This document shows, in pieces, positions 18,155-26,867 of a DNA stretch of 64,000 bases. Each line of letters starts with the position of its first letter. Position 1 is the first letter of the stretch. The stretch comes from Bradyrhizobium sp. ORS 285. GTDB lineage: Bacteria > Pseudomonadota > Alphaproteobacteria > Rhizobiales > Xanthobacteraceae. The notes beneath the pieces are model-generated. The model was given only the letters and a program-made list of their open reading frames with translations. It was not told the origin of the DNA and did no database searches. The DNA lies in NCBI RefSeq assembly GCF_900176205.1, contig NZ_LT859959.1, positions 5,477,001 to 5,541,000 of the forward strand. Reading direction: 5' to 3'. The translations under genes were made by a program, and so were the position numbers.

Positions 18155-19570
18155 CTACGCCAACGGCAGCAGCTTGCCCGGGTTCATCAGCCCGAGCGGA
18201 TCGAGCGTCCGCTTGAGCTGACGCATCAGCTCGAGCTCGAGCGGCGGCTTGCACAGCGGCATCTCGGAGGTGCGGAGCTGGCCGATGCCGTGCTCGGCGC
18301 TGATCGAGCCGCGGCGGCGGGTGATCTCGTCGTGGACGAGGCGGGTGATGCGCGAGCCCTGCTCGTAGAACTCGGCCTCGGTCATCGCGAGCGGACGCAT
18401 CAGATTGTAGTGCAGATTGCCGTCGCCGAGATGACCGAACACTATCGGGCGGATGCCGGGCAGCGCCGCGCTGACGGCCGCATCCATGACATCGACGAAG
18501 TCGGCGATCTCGGCAACGGGCACGGCGATGTCATGCTTCAGCGCCTTGCCCTCGCGCACCAGCGCCTCTGAGACGCTCTCGCGCACGCGCCAGAACGCCT
18601 TGGCCTGGGTGCCGTCCTGCGCGATGACGGCGTCGGCGACGAGTCCCTCAGTCATGGCGTCGGTCAACGTGGTTTCGAGCCGCGCCGTCAGCGCGGCTTC
18701 CTCGCCGATGTCGCTGAGCTCGATCAGCACGGCCGCCTCAGGCATTGCCGCGAAGGGCAGCCGCGCGTCCGGAATTTGCCGCGTGATCATCTCGAGCGTC
18801 GCCGCGGTCAGGAATTCGAACGCCGTCAGGCGATCGCCGCAACGGGCACGCGAACGCTGCAGCAGCTTGAGTGCGGCGGCCGCATCGGCGACGGCGACGA
18901 AGGCCGTGGAACGCGCGGTCGGCTGCGGGAACAGCTTCAGCACCGCGCCCGTGATGATGCCGAGCGTGCCTTCCGAACTGATGAACAGGTCGCGCAGCGC
19001 ATAGCCGGTGTTGTCCTTGCGCAGGGAGCGCAGGCCATCCCAGATGCGCCCGTCCGGCAGCACGACTTCGAGCCCGAGCGTCAGCTCGCGCATCACGCCG
19101 TAGCGCAGCACGGCGACGCCCCCTGCATTCGCTGCGAGATTGCCGCCGACCGTGCAACTGCCTTCGGAGCCGAGGCTGAGCGGGAAGAACAGGCCCGCCT
19201 CGCGCGCGGCATCCTGCACCTTGGCCAACACGACACCGGCATCGACGACCAAGGTCTGGCCGATCGCATCGACCGCACGGATCCGGTTCATCCGCGACAG
19301 CGACAGCACGATCGCCTTGCCGCTCGCATCCGGCGTGGCGCCGCCCGACAGGCTGGTGTGGCCGCCCTGCGGCACCACGGCGACACGCGCCTCGGCGCAG
19401 GCCGCCATGACGGCCGCGACCTCGGCGGTCGAGCCGGGCCGCACCACGGCAATGGCGGCGCCGTGATACTTGCCGAGCCAGTCGCGCAGATAGGTCGCCT
19501 GATCCTCGGGGGCGGTCAGGACATGAGAGGCACCGACAAGCCCCTGCAACGTGGAGATCAGCTTCGTCAT
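18155..19570 (-). CDS. FAD-binding oxidase, GlcD/D-lactate dehydrogenase type
   Basis: FAD-linked oxidase of 471 aa. The PCMH FAD-binding domain (about residues 35-215) contains VVPQGGHTSLSGGATPD, followed by an FAD-oxidase C-terminal domain with GHLGDGNLHYN and RGSISAEHGIGQLR. The family oxidises D-2-hydroxy acids (D-lactate, glycolate, D-2-hydroxyglutarate) and passes electrons to the respiratory chain. It lies downstream of the peptide-type ABC operon with 119 bases between. That gap holds an operator-like palindrome almost identical to one at the head of the operon, so it is probably in the same regulon. Substrate unknown; a 2-hydroxy acid released from the imported compound is plausible. 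Confidence 0.85.
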   Translation of the reverse strand: MTKLISTLQGLVGASHVLTAPEDQATYLRDWLGKYHGAAIAVVRPGSTAEVAAVMAACAEARVAVVPQGGHTSLSGGATPDASGKAIVLSLSRMNRIRAVDAIGQTLVVDAGVVLAKVQDAAREAGLFFPLSLGSEGSCTVGGNLAANAGGVAVLRYGVMRELTLGLEVVLPDGRIWDGLRSLRKDNTGYALRDLFISSEGTLGIITGAVLKLFPQPTARSTAFVAVADAAAALKLLQRSRARCGDRLTAFEFLTAATLEMITRQIPDARLPFAAMPEAAVLIELSDIGEEAALTARLETTLTDAMTEGLVADAVIAQDGTQAKAFWRVRESVSEALVREGKALKHDIAVPVAEIADFVDVMDAAVSAALPGIRPIVFGHLGDGNLHYNLMRPLAMTEAEFYEQGSRITRLVHDEITRRRGSISAEHGIGQLRTSEMPLCKPPLELELMRQLKRTLDPLGLMNPGKLLPLA

Positions 19571-19645
19571 GACGCGCGCGGAGACCTTTGTCGGTGAGCG
19601 TTTTGCGATGGCCGCAAACTAACAGGATGGGCGGCATCGCCCCCA

Positions 19646-19684
19646 ATACCAAGTTGTCCGCCGTCCATAACCTGCTGTTATGGG
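19646..19684. promoter_or_regulatory. LysR-type operator, copy 1
   Basis: CCATAAC, a five-base spacer and GTTATGG (19665-19683) form a perfect 7-bp inverted repeat. It is preceded by ATACC-N3-TTGTCCGCCG. The element recurs at 26777-26815 with the same spacing and orientation. It lies about 80-125 bases upstream of the GlcD-like oxidase start, a normal position for a LysR recognition site. Confidence 0.65.
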
Positions 19685-19689
19685 TGAGG

Positions 19690-21402
19690 TCAGGCCGTCG
19701 CCAACGCCATCGGCGGGGCGATGTGCGGGACCGCGTCGACCAGCTCGCGGGTGTAGTCGGTCTGCGGATTGGCGAACAGCGCCCGGCTCTCGCCCTGTTC
19801 GACGATGGCGCCGGTGCGCAGCACGATGGTGCGGTCGCACATCATGCGCACGACGTTGAGATCGTGGCTGACGAACAGGAAGGCGAGATTGTCCTCGCGC
19901 CTGAGCTTGTTGAGAAGCTGCAGCACCACCGCCTGCACGGAGACGTCGAGCGCTGCGGTCGGCTCGTCGAGCACCAGCAGGCGCGGCTTGCAGGCGATCG
20001 CGCGGGCGATGCCAACGCGCGCCTTCTGCCCGCCGGAGAGCTGGTGCGGGAAGCGCTGCAGCAACTCGCGCGGCAGCCCGACGCGGTCGGCGCATTCCTC
20101 GACGCGCCGGCGCATCGTGTCGCCCGAGCGCATGTTCATCAGCCGGAACAGCGGGTGCGCGATGCAGTCGTACGCCGTGTAGCGCGGATTGAGACTGTCG
20201 TTCGGATCCTGGAAGACGATCTGGATGTCCTTACGCAGCTCCGAACGGTGGAAGTCGCGCGCCGGAATGCCGCCGATCGACTGGCCGTCGAACAGGATCT
20301 CGCCCTCGCTCGGATCGAGCAGCCGGCAGATCATCCGCGAGGTCGTGCTCTTGCCCGAGCCGCTCTCGCCGACCAGACCGACGCTCTCGCCGCCGCGCAT
20401 CGTCATCGAGAAGTCCGCCACGCCAATCGTACCGTCGTCGAAGCGCTTAACGATGTTTTTGACGTCGAGCAGCAGCGGCGTGCCGTGCGGCGGAGGCGGC
20501 AGCTCGGTGACCTCAACCAGCGGAATTTTGTCGCCATCGGGCACGAGGTCCTCGATGCGCGAGGTCGCGGTCGGCGACGCCGCGACCAGCCGCTTGCTGT
20601 AAGGATGCTGCGGCCGGTGGAACAAGGTCAGTGGCTCGGCCTCCTCGACCAGCCTGCCCTGCTCCATCACCACCACGCGCGCGCAATAACGCGCGGCGAG
20701 GCCGAGATCATGCGTGATCAGGATCGTCGCCATGCCGCGCTCGGCCGCGATCTTGGCGAGCAGGTCCATCACCACCTTCTGCGTGGTGACGTCGAGGCCG
20801 GTGGTCGGCTCGTCGGCGATGAGCAGCGACGGATTGCAGGAGATCGCGACCGCGATCATCACGCGCTGGCACATGCCCCCGGAGAGTTCGTGCGGATAGG
20901 CGCTCATGCGCCGCTCGGGATCGCGGATCTGCACCGCCTTGAGCAGGTTCAGCGCCTCGGCCAGCGCCTCCTGCCGCGACCGCCGCCGATGCGCCAGGAT
21001 CGCGTCCGCGACCTGCTGGCCGATGGTGCGGATCGGGTTCAGCGCCGCGCGCGGGTTCTGGAAGATCATCGACATCGCAGCCCCATGCAGGCTGCGCAGA
21101 TCGGCGCCGCCGGCGCGGGTGATGTCCTGGCCCTTGAAGCGGATCCGGCCGTCGGCAATGCGGCCAGCCTTGTCGAGCAGATGCGTGATGGCAAAGCCGG
21201 TGACCGACTTGCCCGAGCCGCTCTCGCCGACGAGCCCGAGCATCTCGCCCGGCTGCAGCGACAGCGACACGCCACGCACGGCCTCGACGAGGCCGCGGCG
21301 GGTTGAGAAGGTCACCTTGAGGTTTTCGACTTCCAACAACGGCGAGGTCACGTGCGCATCCTCGGATGCGCCACGCTTGTTCATTCTGATATCCGCCGTC
21401 AT
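19690..21402 (-). CDS. Peptide/opine-type ABC transporter fused ATPase (DppD-DppF)
   Basis: Single 570-aa protein with two complete ATPase domains. Domain 1 has Walker A GESGSGKSVTG, signature LSGGMCQR and Walker B LLIADEPTTGLD. Domain 2 has GESGSGKSTTSR, LSGGQKARVG and LLVLDEPTAALD. It corresponds to DppD and DppF joined, as is common in Rhizobiales. The ATG overlaps the DppC-type permease stop (ATGA). It energises import by the two permeases with the 539-aa binding protein upstream. Confidence 0.9.
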   Translation of the reverse strand: MTADIRMNKRGASEDAHVTSPLLEVENLKVTFSTRRGLVEAVRGVSLSLQPGEMLGLVGESGSGKSVTGFAITHLLDKAGRIADGRIRFKGQDITRAGGADLRSLHGAAMSMIFQNPRAALNPIRTIGQQVADAILAHRRRSRQEALAEALNLLKAVQIRDPERRMSAYPHELSGGMCQRVMIAVAISCNPSLLIADEPTTGLDVTTQKVVMDLLAKIAAERGMATILITHDLGLAARYCARVVVMEQGRLVEEAEPLTLFHRPQHPYSKRLVAASPTATSRIEDLVPDGDKIPLVEVTELPPPPHGTPLLLDVKNIVKRFDDGTIGVADFSMTMRGGESVGLVGESGSGKSTTSRMICRLLDPSEGEILFDGQSIGGIPARDFHRSELRKDIQIVFQDPNDSLNPRYTAYDCIAHPLFRLMNMRSGDTMRRRVEECADRVGLPRELLQRFPHQLSGGQKARVGIARAIACKPRLLVLDEPTAALDVSVQAVVLQLLNKLRREDNLAFLFVSHDLNVVRMMCDRTIVLRTGAIVEQGESRALFANPQTDYTRELVDAVPHIAPPMALATA

Positions 21403-22265
21403 GTGCGCATCCGGGGATCGAGAATATCACGCAGACCATCGCCAAGCAGGTTGAAGCACAGCACCGCGCTCATCAGCGCGAGGCCTGGGAAAGCCACCAG
21501 CCACCAGCGCCCGGTCGAGATGAAGCGCGCGCCCTCGGCGACCATGATGCCCCATTCCGGCGTCGGCGGCTTGACGCCGAGGCCGATGAAGGAGAGGCCG
21601 GCGGCATTGAGGATCGCCCAGCCGAGATTGAGTGACATCTGCACCGCCATCGCCGGCAGCACGTTCGGCAAGAGGAAGCGCAGCACCACGGCGACATGGC
21701 TCTCGCCGCAGGCGCGCGCGGCCTCGACCCAGCCGAGGTTGCGGCGGATGTTCACCTCGGCGCGCGCGAAGCGGATGTAGAACGGCAGGTTGATGATCGC
21801 GGTCGCGATCACGATGTTCTCGACGCGGTTGCCGAGCGCGGCGACCATCGCCATCGCCAGCACGAACAGCGGGAACGCCATCAGCACATCGACAAAGCGC
21901 CCGACCGCCTTGTCGAGCCGTCCGCCGGCATAGCCGCAGAGCGCGCCGATCACCGAACCGATCGCGAAGGACACCGCGACCGCCGTCACGGCGATGGTGA
22001 GGTCGAGCCGGCTCGCCACGATCAAACGGCTCAGCACGTCGCGCCCGAGTTGGTCGGTGCCGAACCAATGCGCCGCACTGGGCGGCTGCAAGGCGGCGGG
22101 CACATCGGAGGCGATCGGATCGTAGGGCGCGAGCCACGGCGCGAAGATCGCCATCAACGCCAGCAGCAGCGCGCCGCCGGCGGCGATCGCCGTGACCGGA
22201 TTGCCCCGCAGCACGAAGGCGGTGTGGCGAAGGGTCGATGAGGTCTCGATCGTGGTCATGCTCAT
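21399..22265 (-). CDS. Peptide-type ABC transporter permease (DppC family)
   Basis: Permease of 288 aa with the OppC-type N-terminal segment and six helices. It contains HWFGTDQLGRDVLSRL, which is typical of DppC/OppC, and the cytoplasmic EAA-like loop EAARACGESHVAVVLRFLLPNVLP. The true start is the ATG at 22265, which overlaps the DppB stop. The open frame runs much further upstream (to 23423) but that part is a shadow of the DppB gene. It pairs with DppB to form the channel of the importer. Confidence 0.9.
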   Translation of the reverse strand: MSMTTIETSSTLRHTAFVLRGNPVTAIAAGGALLLALMAIFAPWLAPYDPIASDVPAALQPPSAAHWFGTDQLGRDVLSRLIVASRLDLTIAVTAVAVSFAIGSVIGALCGYAGGRLDKAVGRFVDVLMAFPLFVLAMAMVAALGNRVENIVIATAIINLPFYIRFARAEVNIRRNLGWVEAARACGESHVAVVLRFLLPNVLPAMAVQMSLNLGWAILNAAGLSFIGLGVKPPTPEWGIMVAEGARFISTGRWWLVAFPGLALMSAVLCFNLLGDGLRDILDPRMRT

Positions 22266-23293
22266 GCCACCGTCGCGCGGGGATCGGCCATGCCGTAGAG
22301 CAGATCGACCAGCAGATTGACGATCACGAAGATCGTCGCCATCAGCAGCACGAAGCCCTGCACCGGCGCGTAGTCGGAGACCAGCAGCGCGTCGAGGGCG
22401 TAGGACGCGACACCCGGCCAGGAGAACACTTTCTCGACCAGCACGTTCGCGCCCAGCATGGTCGAGAACACGATGCCGGCAATGGTGATGACGGGGAGGA
22501 TCGCGTTCCGCAAGGCATAGGTCACGACGATGCGCCACCAGGACAGCCCGACCGAGCGCGCGGTGCGGACGAAATCGCTGCCGAGCGAGACCAGCATCGA
22601 GGCACGGGTGATCCGCGCCAGCGGCGCGATCACGAACAGCGCCATCGTCAAGGCCGGCAGCATCAGCTGCCGCGCCGCCGCCCACCAGCCCTCGAGATCG
22701 CCGGCCAGCAGGAAGTCGATGATCAGGAAACCGGTCCGTTGCGGCGGCAGGCTCGCGAAGATGTCGATGCGGCCCGTGGGATCGGGCGCAATGCCGAACA
22801 AATAGTAGAACACGTAGATCAACAACAGACCGGAGACGAAGGTCGGCACGCAGACGCCGAGCGAGCAGAACAATCGCACGCCGTGATCGATCAGCGATCC
22901 CGGCCTGAGCGCTGCGATCACGCCGAGCGGCACGGCCGAGACCAGCGCGATCAGCAGCGCCGTCAAGGTCAGCTCCAGCGAGGCCGGCAGGCGCTCCTTG
23001 AGATCCTTGGCGACGGCCTGCCCCGTCATCATCGAGCGGCCTAGATTGCCGCTGGCAACGTCTGTCAGATAGATCACGAGCTGGTTCGGCAGCGGCTTGT
23101 CGAGCCCGAGCTGCCGGCGAATGACCTCGATCTCCTCCTTGCCGGCATTGGGGCCGGAAGCGAAGAACACGGCCGGATCCCCCGGCAGCACGCGCATCAA
23201 CAGGAAGGTGAAAACCAGGACGCCGAACAGCGCCGGCAGCGACGAGACGAAGCGTCGTCCCGCCCGCAGCAGAGTTGCGCCGATCGTGGCCAT
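22262..23293 (-). CDS. Peptide-type ABC transporter permease (DppB family)
   Basis: Permease of 343 aa with an N-terminal helix, the periplasmic segment LPGDPAVFFASGPNAGKEEIEVIRRQLGLD, and the LLARITRASM-like region seen here as IAPLARITRASML. These are hallmarks of DppB/OppB. The ATG at 23293 is preferred because an AAGGA site lies six bases before it; a TTG at 23311 would add six residues. It ends in an ATGA overlap with the DppC gene. Confidence 0.88.
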   Translation of the reverse strand: MATIGATLLRAGRRFVSSLPALFGVLVFTFLLMRVLPGDPAVFFASGPNAGKEEIEVIRRQLGLDKPLPNQLVIYLTDVASGNLGRSMMTGQAVAKDLKERLPASLELTLTALLIALVSAVPLGVIAALRPGSLIDHGVRLFCSLGVCVPTFVSGLLLIYVFYYLFGIAPDPTGRIDIFASLPPQRTGFLIIDFLLAGDLEGWWAAARQLMLPALTMALFVIAPLARITRASMLVSLGSDFVRTARSVGLSWWRIVVTYALRNAILPVITIAGIVFSTMLGANVLVEKVFSWPGVASYALDALLVSDYAPVQGFVLLMATIFVIVNLLVDLLYGMADPRATVA

Positions 23294-23353
23294 CGTCTTT
23301 CCTTCTCCCAACTTGGTCCGTCCTCAATAAACCGCAGCGCCGGCCGCGACTTC

Positions 23354-23480
23354 CACCTCTCCCCACCGGGGAGAGGTCGCGCCGAAGGCGCGGGTGAGGG
23401 GGCGCCACGGCAAAATCATCCACTGTAACCCCTCACCCGGATCGCATCTTGCGATCCGACCTCTCCCTACGGGAGAGGTG
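23354..23480. repeat. Dispersed hairpin repeat (family C)
   Basis: The sequence has CACCTCTCCCC...GGGGAGAGGTCGCGCC, ...GGTGAGGGG, then CCCCTCACCCGGATCGCA...TGCGATCCGACCTCTCCC...GGGAGAGGTG, so it folds into nested stems. It fills most of the 231-base gap between the binding-protein and DppB genes. Related CCCTCACCC/CCTCTCCC elements are at 27.8 and 46.4 kb. Confidence 0.65.
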
Positions 23481-23524
23481 CGCGCGCATGCAGCGCGCGG
23501 TCTACTCCGGTCGGGTCTTCAGTC

Positions 23525-25144
23525 CTACTTCCGGCTCAGGTTACGATAATCGACCTGCCGCGTGAACTGGTAGACGTAGCCGTCCACCGTCGGCTGCATC
23601 ACCGCGTCCTGGGCCGCCTGCCAGATCGGGATCTGGAACATCTGGTCGAAATGGATGGCGTTCAGCGCCTTGCCCTCTGCCTCATACTTCGCCTTGTCGG
23701 CCTCGAAGCGCGCCTCCTGGGCGATCTTCTCCAATTCGGCATTGTCGGTCGAGGAGTAGTTCCAGCGCTGCTTGCCGGTGTAGAAGTTGCGGTAGAAGTA
23801 GTCGGTCGAGGGCAGACAGGCGACGATGCCTTCGATGAAGAACGGCAGCTTCTTCTCGTTGATGGCTGTCGACATCTGCGCATCCGGCAGCTTCTGGATG
23901 TCGACCTTGATGCCGATCTTAGCCAACGATTCCTTCACCAGCGCCGCCAGCGGCTCGGCGGTCGCGGCCTGGCCGACGTTGAAGCTGAAGGTGGTGGAGA
24001 AGCCGTCGGGCATGCCGGCGTCCTTCAGATAGGCCTTGGCTTTCTCCAGGTCGAGCTTGATCGGCTGCGGGATCGGATAGCCGCCGCTCGGCGGCTTGCC
24101 GTCGGCCCAGGTCGCGCCATAGAGCGGCGCGCCGCGGCCGAACAACGCCGCCTTGAACATGTCGTCGTACGGTAGCGCGGCAGCGATCGCGCGGCGCACA
24201 TTGACGTTGTCGAACGGCGGAATGGTGTTGTTCATCGAGATGAAGGTCACCGCATTGTATTGCGGCGTCGAGATCACCTTCAGCTTGCCCTTGCCCTCCA
24301 GCGACTGCACGTCGCTGGCCTGCAGGTCGATGACGAGGTCGGCGTCGCCACGCTCGACGAGGTTGGCGCGCGTCGCCGGCTCCGGCACCGACTGGATGAT
24401 GAGCCGCTTGAACGCCGCCGGCTTTTCCGGCGTGCCGCGGTTCCAGGCGTCGTTGCGCTTGGCGATCACCTGCTCGCCGGGCTTGAAGGTCTCGACGATG
24501 TAGGCGCCGCTACCGGCTGCGTTCTCCTTGGTCCAGTTCAGCGCCCACGGATCTTCAGCCGTCGCATGCGCCTTGGCGAGCTTGGAGTTGATGATGATCG
24601 GATAGACGGTGGCGAGGTTCGGCAGCGCCAGCTTGTCCGGCTTCGGCAACGTCACTTCGATCGTCAGGGGATCGATGACCTTGAACTGATCGGCCGAGGT
24701 CAGCGAGCCCGTCAGCAGCTGCGCCTTGCCGAGGATCGGCGCGGTGACGCAACGGTCGAGCGACCATTTGACGTCCTCAGCGGTGACCGGCGAGCCGTCC
24801 TGGAACTTGGCATCGGGGCGTAGCTTGAAGGTGATCTTCAGGCCATCGGCGCTGACCGAATAGGATTCGGCGAGCTCGCCGGTGATCGTGTCGAGATCGA
24901 ACACCCACTTACCATTGAGCTGCTTGCGGCCGAACGACACCAAACGGTCGTAGCTCGACATCGACAGCGCGAAGGCTTCGCGCGTCGAGCCAGGAATGTT
25001 CGGATCGAGCGTGTTGACGGTCGCGCCGGTGACATAGCGCAACGTCTCCGCGCGACTCTGTGCATGCGCCGATGGCGCTGCGAGCGTCACCGCGAGCAAC
25101 GCGGTCGCCGCGAACAACGAACGTTTGGACATCTTGAAACTCAT
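23525..25144 (-). CDS. ABC transporter substrate-binding protein, family 5 (DppA/OppA type)
   Basis: Extracellular solute-binding protein of 539 aa, family SBP_bac_5. The signal peptide is MSFKMSKRSLFAATALLAVT with cleavage after SAHAQ near residue 29. The mature N-terminus ETLRYVTGATVNTLDPNIPG is typical of peptide- and opine-binding members. The start at 25144 places the signal sequence at the N-terminus; an alternative is MSKRS four codons on. The upstream frame to 25252 is not supported. It lies 97 bases after the flavoprotein gene and before the permeases and ATPase. The ligand is not identifiable from sequence; dipeptides, opines and other small molecules are possible. Confidence 0.88.
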   Translation of the reverse strand: MSFKMSKRSLFAATALLAVTLAAPSAHAQSRAETLRYVTGATVNTLDPNIPGSTREAFALSMSSYDRLVSFGRKQLNGKWVFDLDTITGELAESYSVSADGLKITFKLRPDAKFQDGSPVTAEDVKWSLDRCVTAPILGKAQLLTGSLTSADQFKVIDPLTIEVTLPKPDKLALPNLATVYPIIINSKLAKAHATAEDPWALNWTKENAAGSGAYIVETFKPGEQVIAKRNDAWNRGTPEKPAAFKRLIIQSVPEPATRANLVERGDADLVIDLQASDVQSLEGKGKLKVISTPQYNAVTFISMNNTIPPFDNVNVRRAIAAALPYDDMFKAALFGRGAPLYGATWADGKPPSGGYPIPQPIKLDLEKAKAYLKDAGMPDGFSTTFSFNVGQAATAEPLAALVKESLAKIGIKVDIQKLPDAQMSTAINEKKLPFFIEGIVACLPSTDYFYRNFYTGKQRWNYSSTDNAELEKIAQEARFEADKAKYEAEGKALNAIHFDQMFQIPIWQAAQDAVMQPTVDGYVYQFTRQVDYRNLSRK

Positions 25145-25241
25145 CGCCCCTGTTCCCTCGCTAGTCTCAAAATCCGGGACTAAAACATCTGCCAGCAGTC
25201 CCCGGCGCTGCCGGCTTATCTGATGCACGCGTAGCAGCAAA

Positions 25242-26657
25242 TCACGTGCCACGACGCACCTCGGCCTGTCTCACATCATAGGCCTGGAAGTTGGCCCAAT
25301 GCTTGTCGATGTCGGCCGTGAACAATCCACGCGTCAGACCATGCACGAGCTTCGGCACCGCCGTCGTCATCGCGTTGATCGATGATCCCGATGCGCCGAA
25401 GCTCATCGTCGAGGCAATGGCGAACACATGGATGTCACGGATCCACGGCGTCTCGCCCGCCTTGCGCTCTGATAGCGCGTAGTCGTCGGCGAGATAGGGA
25501 AAGGCGCCGAGCCGATCATTGCGCTCGCTCTCGTCCGGCGTGTAACGATCCGACCAGCGCGCGATGTTGGTCGCGAAGCGCTGCAGTTCCGGCCGCTTGG
25601 TGAAATCCATCGAGATGCCGGTCGCGCTGATCACGAAATCCGTCGTGATCTCGCCTTTCGCCGTCTGCAGCACCACGCCATCAGCCGTCTCGCGCGCGGC
25701 GATCAAAGGCGCTCCTTCATGCAGATGGAAGGCGGCGTGGCGCGCGCAGCGATCGTAGGTGTGCTGCGGAAAGCCTTCGCGCAGCCCCAGCACTGCGTTC
25801 ATGAAGCGCCAGCGCCAGGCATCGTCGAGCTCGGAGAAGTGTCGCAGGAAGCCGCGGAAGGTCAGCCAACGGTACGGCTGGATCAGCTGGATTTCCGCGC
25901 GGCGGCACAACAGATCGACGCTGTCAGCACCGGCCTCGAGCGCGACGGCCGCGTTGTCGAACGCGGACGCACCGGCGCCGATCACCGCAACACGGCGGCC
26001 ACGCAGGCTTTCGAAATCGATCTCGGCGCCGGAGTGCACGCAACGCGTCGCGGGGAGATGGCGCAGCGGTTCCGGGATGCTCCAATCGCCCATGCCTTCC
26101 TGACCGGTGGCCAGCACGATCTTGCGCGCATAAAGCGCGGTCTCGCCGTCCTTGCTGCGCACCGTCGCCTTGAGCAGTCCATCAGCAGCGGGCGCAATGT
26201 CGACGACTTCGCAAGCATTGCGCATGGGAAGATCGAGCACCTCGCGATACCAGGCGAGATAGTCTGCCCAATATTCGCGCGGGATCAGATTAAGATCGCG
26301 CCAGCTGTCACTGCCGAACTTCGCCTCGTGCCACGCCTGATAGGTGAGACAGGGAATGTCGAGATCGGGTCCGGTAAAATCCTTCGGGCTGCGCAGGGTC
26401 GGCATGCGCGCATAAGTCATCCACGGCCCTTCGCGGCCTTCTTGCGCCTTGTCGAGCACGAGGATGTTGCTGACGCGCGAGCGCAGCAGCGCGAATGCGG
26501 TTGCAAGACCCGACTGGCCGCCGCCGACGATCAGCACATCGAGTGCAGCCCGGCCGTCGGGACCGGTGACGGGCGTCAGCCATGGCATGGTGGGATGCGC
26601 GATTTTCGCAAGATCGTTGCGAACCTGAGCCGTCAGCGCGGCGAGACCATCGCTCAT
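25242..26657 (-). CDS. Flavin-dependent monooxygenase-like NAD(P)/FAD oxidoreductase
   Basis: Protein of 471 aa related to flavin-containing/Baeyer-Villiger monooxygenases and to SidA-like hydroxylases. The FAD-binding VLIVGGGQSGLATAF lies near residue 42, and a second dinucleotide fold VAVIGAGASAFDNA near residue 225 binds NADPH. An ATG-containing end motif (ISATGISMD) closes the FAD site. The ATG at 26657 is chosen over a GTG at 26678. It is the first gene of the LysR-linked operon, ahead of the peptide-type ABC transporter. It probably oxidises the imported compound at N, S or a carbonyl. The classical FxGxxxHxxxW fingerprint is not evident, so the reaction type stays open. Confidence 0.78.
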   Translation of the reverse strand: MSDGLAALTAQVRNDLAKIAHPTMPWLTPVTGPDGRAALDVLIVGGGQSGLATAFALLRSRVSNILVLDKAQEGREGPWMTYARMPTLRSPKDFTGPDLDIPCLTYQAWHEAKFGSDSWRDLNLIPREYWADYLAWYREVLDLPMRNACEVVDIAPAADGLLKATVRSKDGETALYARKIVLATGQEGMGDWSIPEPLRHLPATRCVHSGAEIDFESLRGRRVAVIGAGASAFDNAAVALEAGADSVDLLCRRAEIQLIQPYRWLTFRGFLRHFSELDDAWRWRFMNAVLGLREGFPQHTYDRCARHAAFHLHEGAPLIAARETADGVVLQTAKGEITTDFVISATGISMDFTKRPELQRFATNIARWSDRYTPDESERNDRLGAFPYLADDYALSERKAGETPWIRDIHVFAIASTMSFGASGSSINAMTTAVPKLVHGLTRGLFTADIDKHWANFQAYDVRQAEVRRGT

Positions 26658-26776
26658 GCCGGCCACCGAATGAAACACGCGCCATTGCGCGCGACACGCT
26701 TGCTGTCGCTCACGCCTTCTCCATCAGTCAGTTCACCCGGCCAAAGAAGCTTAGCAAAGCGAACCTCAAGCCTTCC

Positions 26777-26815
26777 ATACCGATTTGTCCGCCGCCCATA
26801 ACCGCTTGTTATGGG
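26777..26815. promoter_or_regulatory. LysR-type operator, copy 2
   Basis: CCCATAAC, a five-base spacer and GTTATGGG (26795-26815) form a perfect 8-bp inverted repeat, preceded by ATACC-N3-TTGTCCGCCG exactly as in copy 1 at 19.65 kb. It lies between the divergent lysR gene (53 bases away) and the flavoprotein operon (about 120-140 bases away), the standard position for LysR control and autoregulation. Confidence 0.7.
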
Positions 26816-26867
26816 AGGGCCGCCGCGGGTACAGTGCGATCGAACTTGCAGCGAGACAAGAGGTCGC

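Noticed and set aside
22266..23423. Upstream extension of the DppC-type permease to a 674-codon frame
   Set aside because: This part overlaps the DppB gene in another frame, reads as low-complexity Arg/Gly/Asp, and the ATGA overlap at 22262-22265 gives a natural start.
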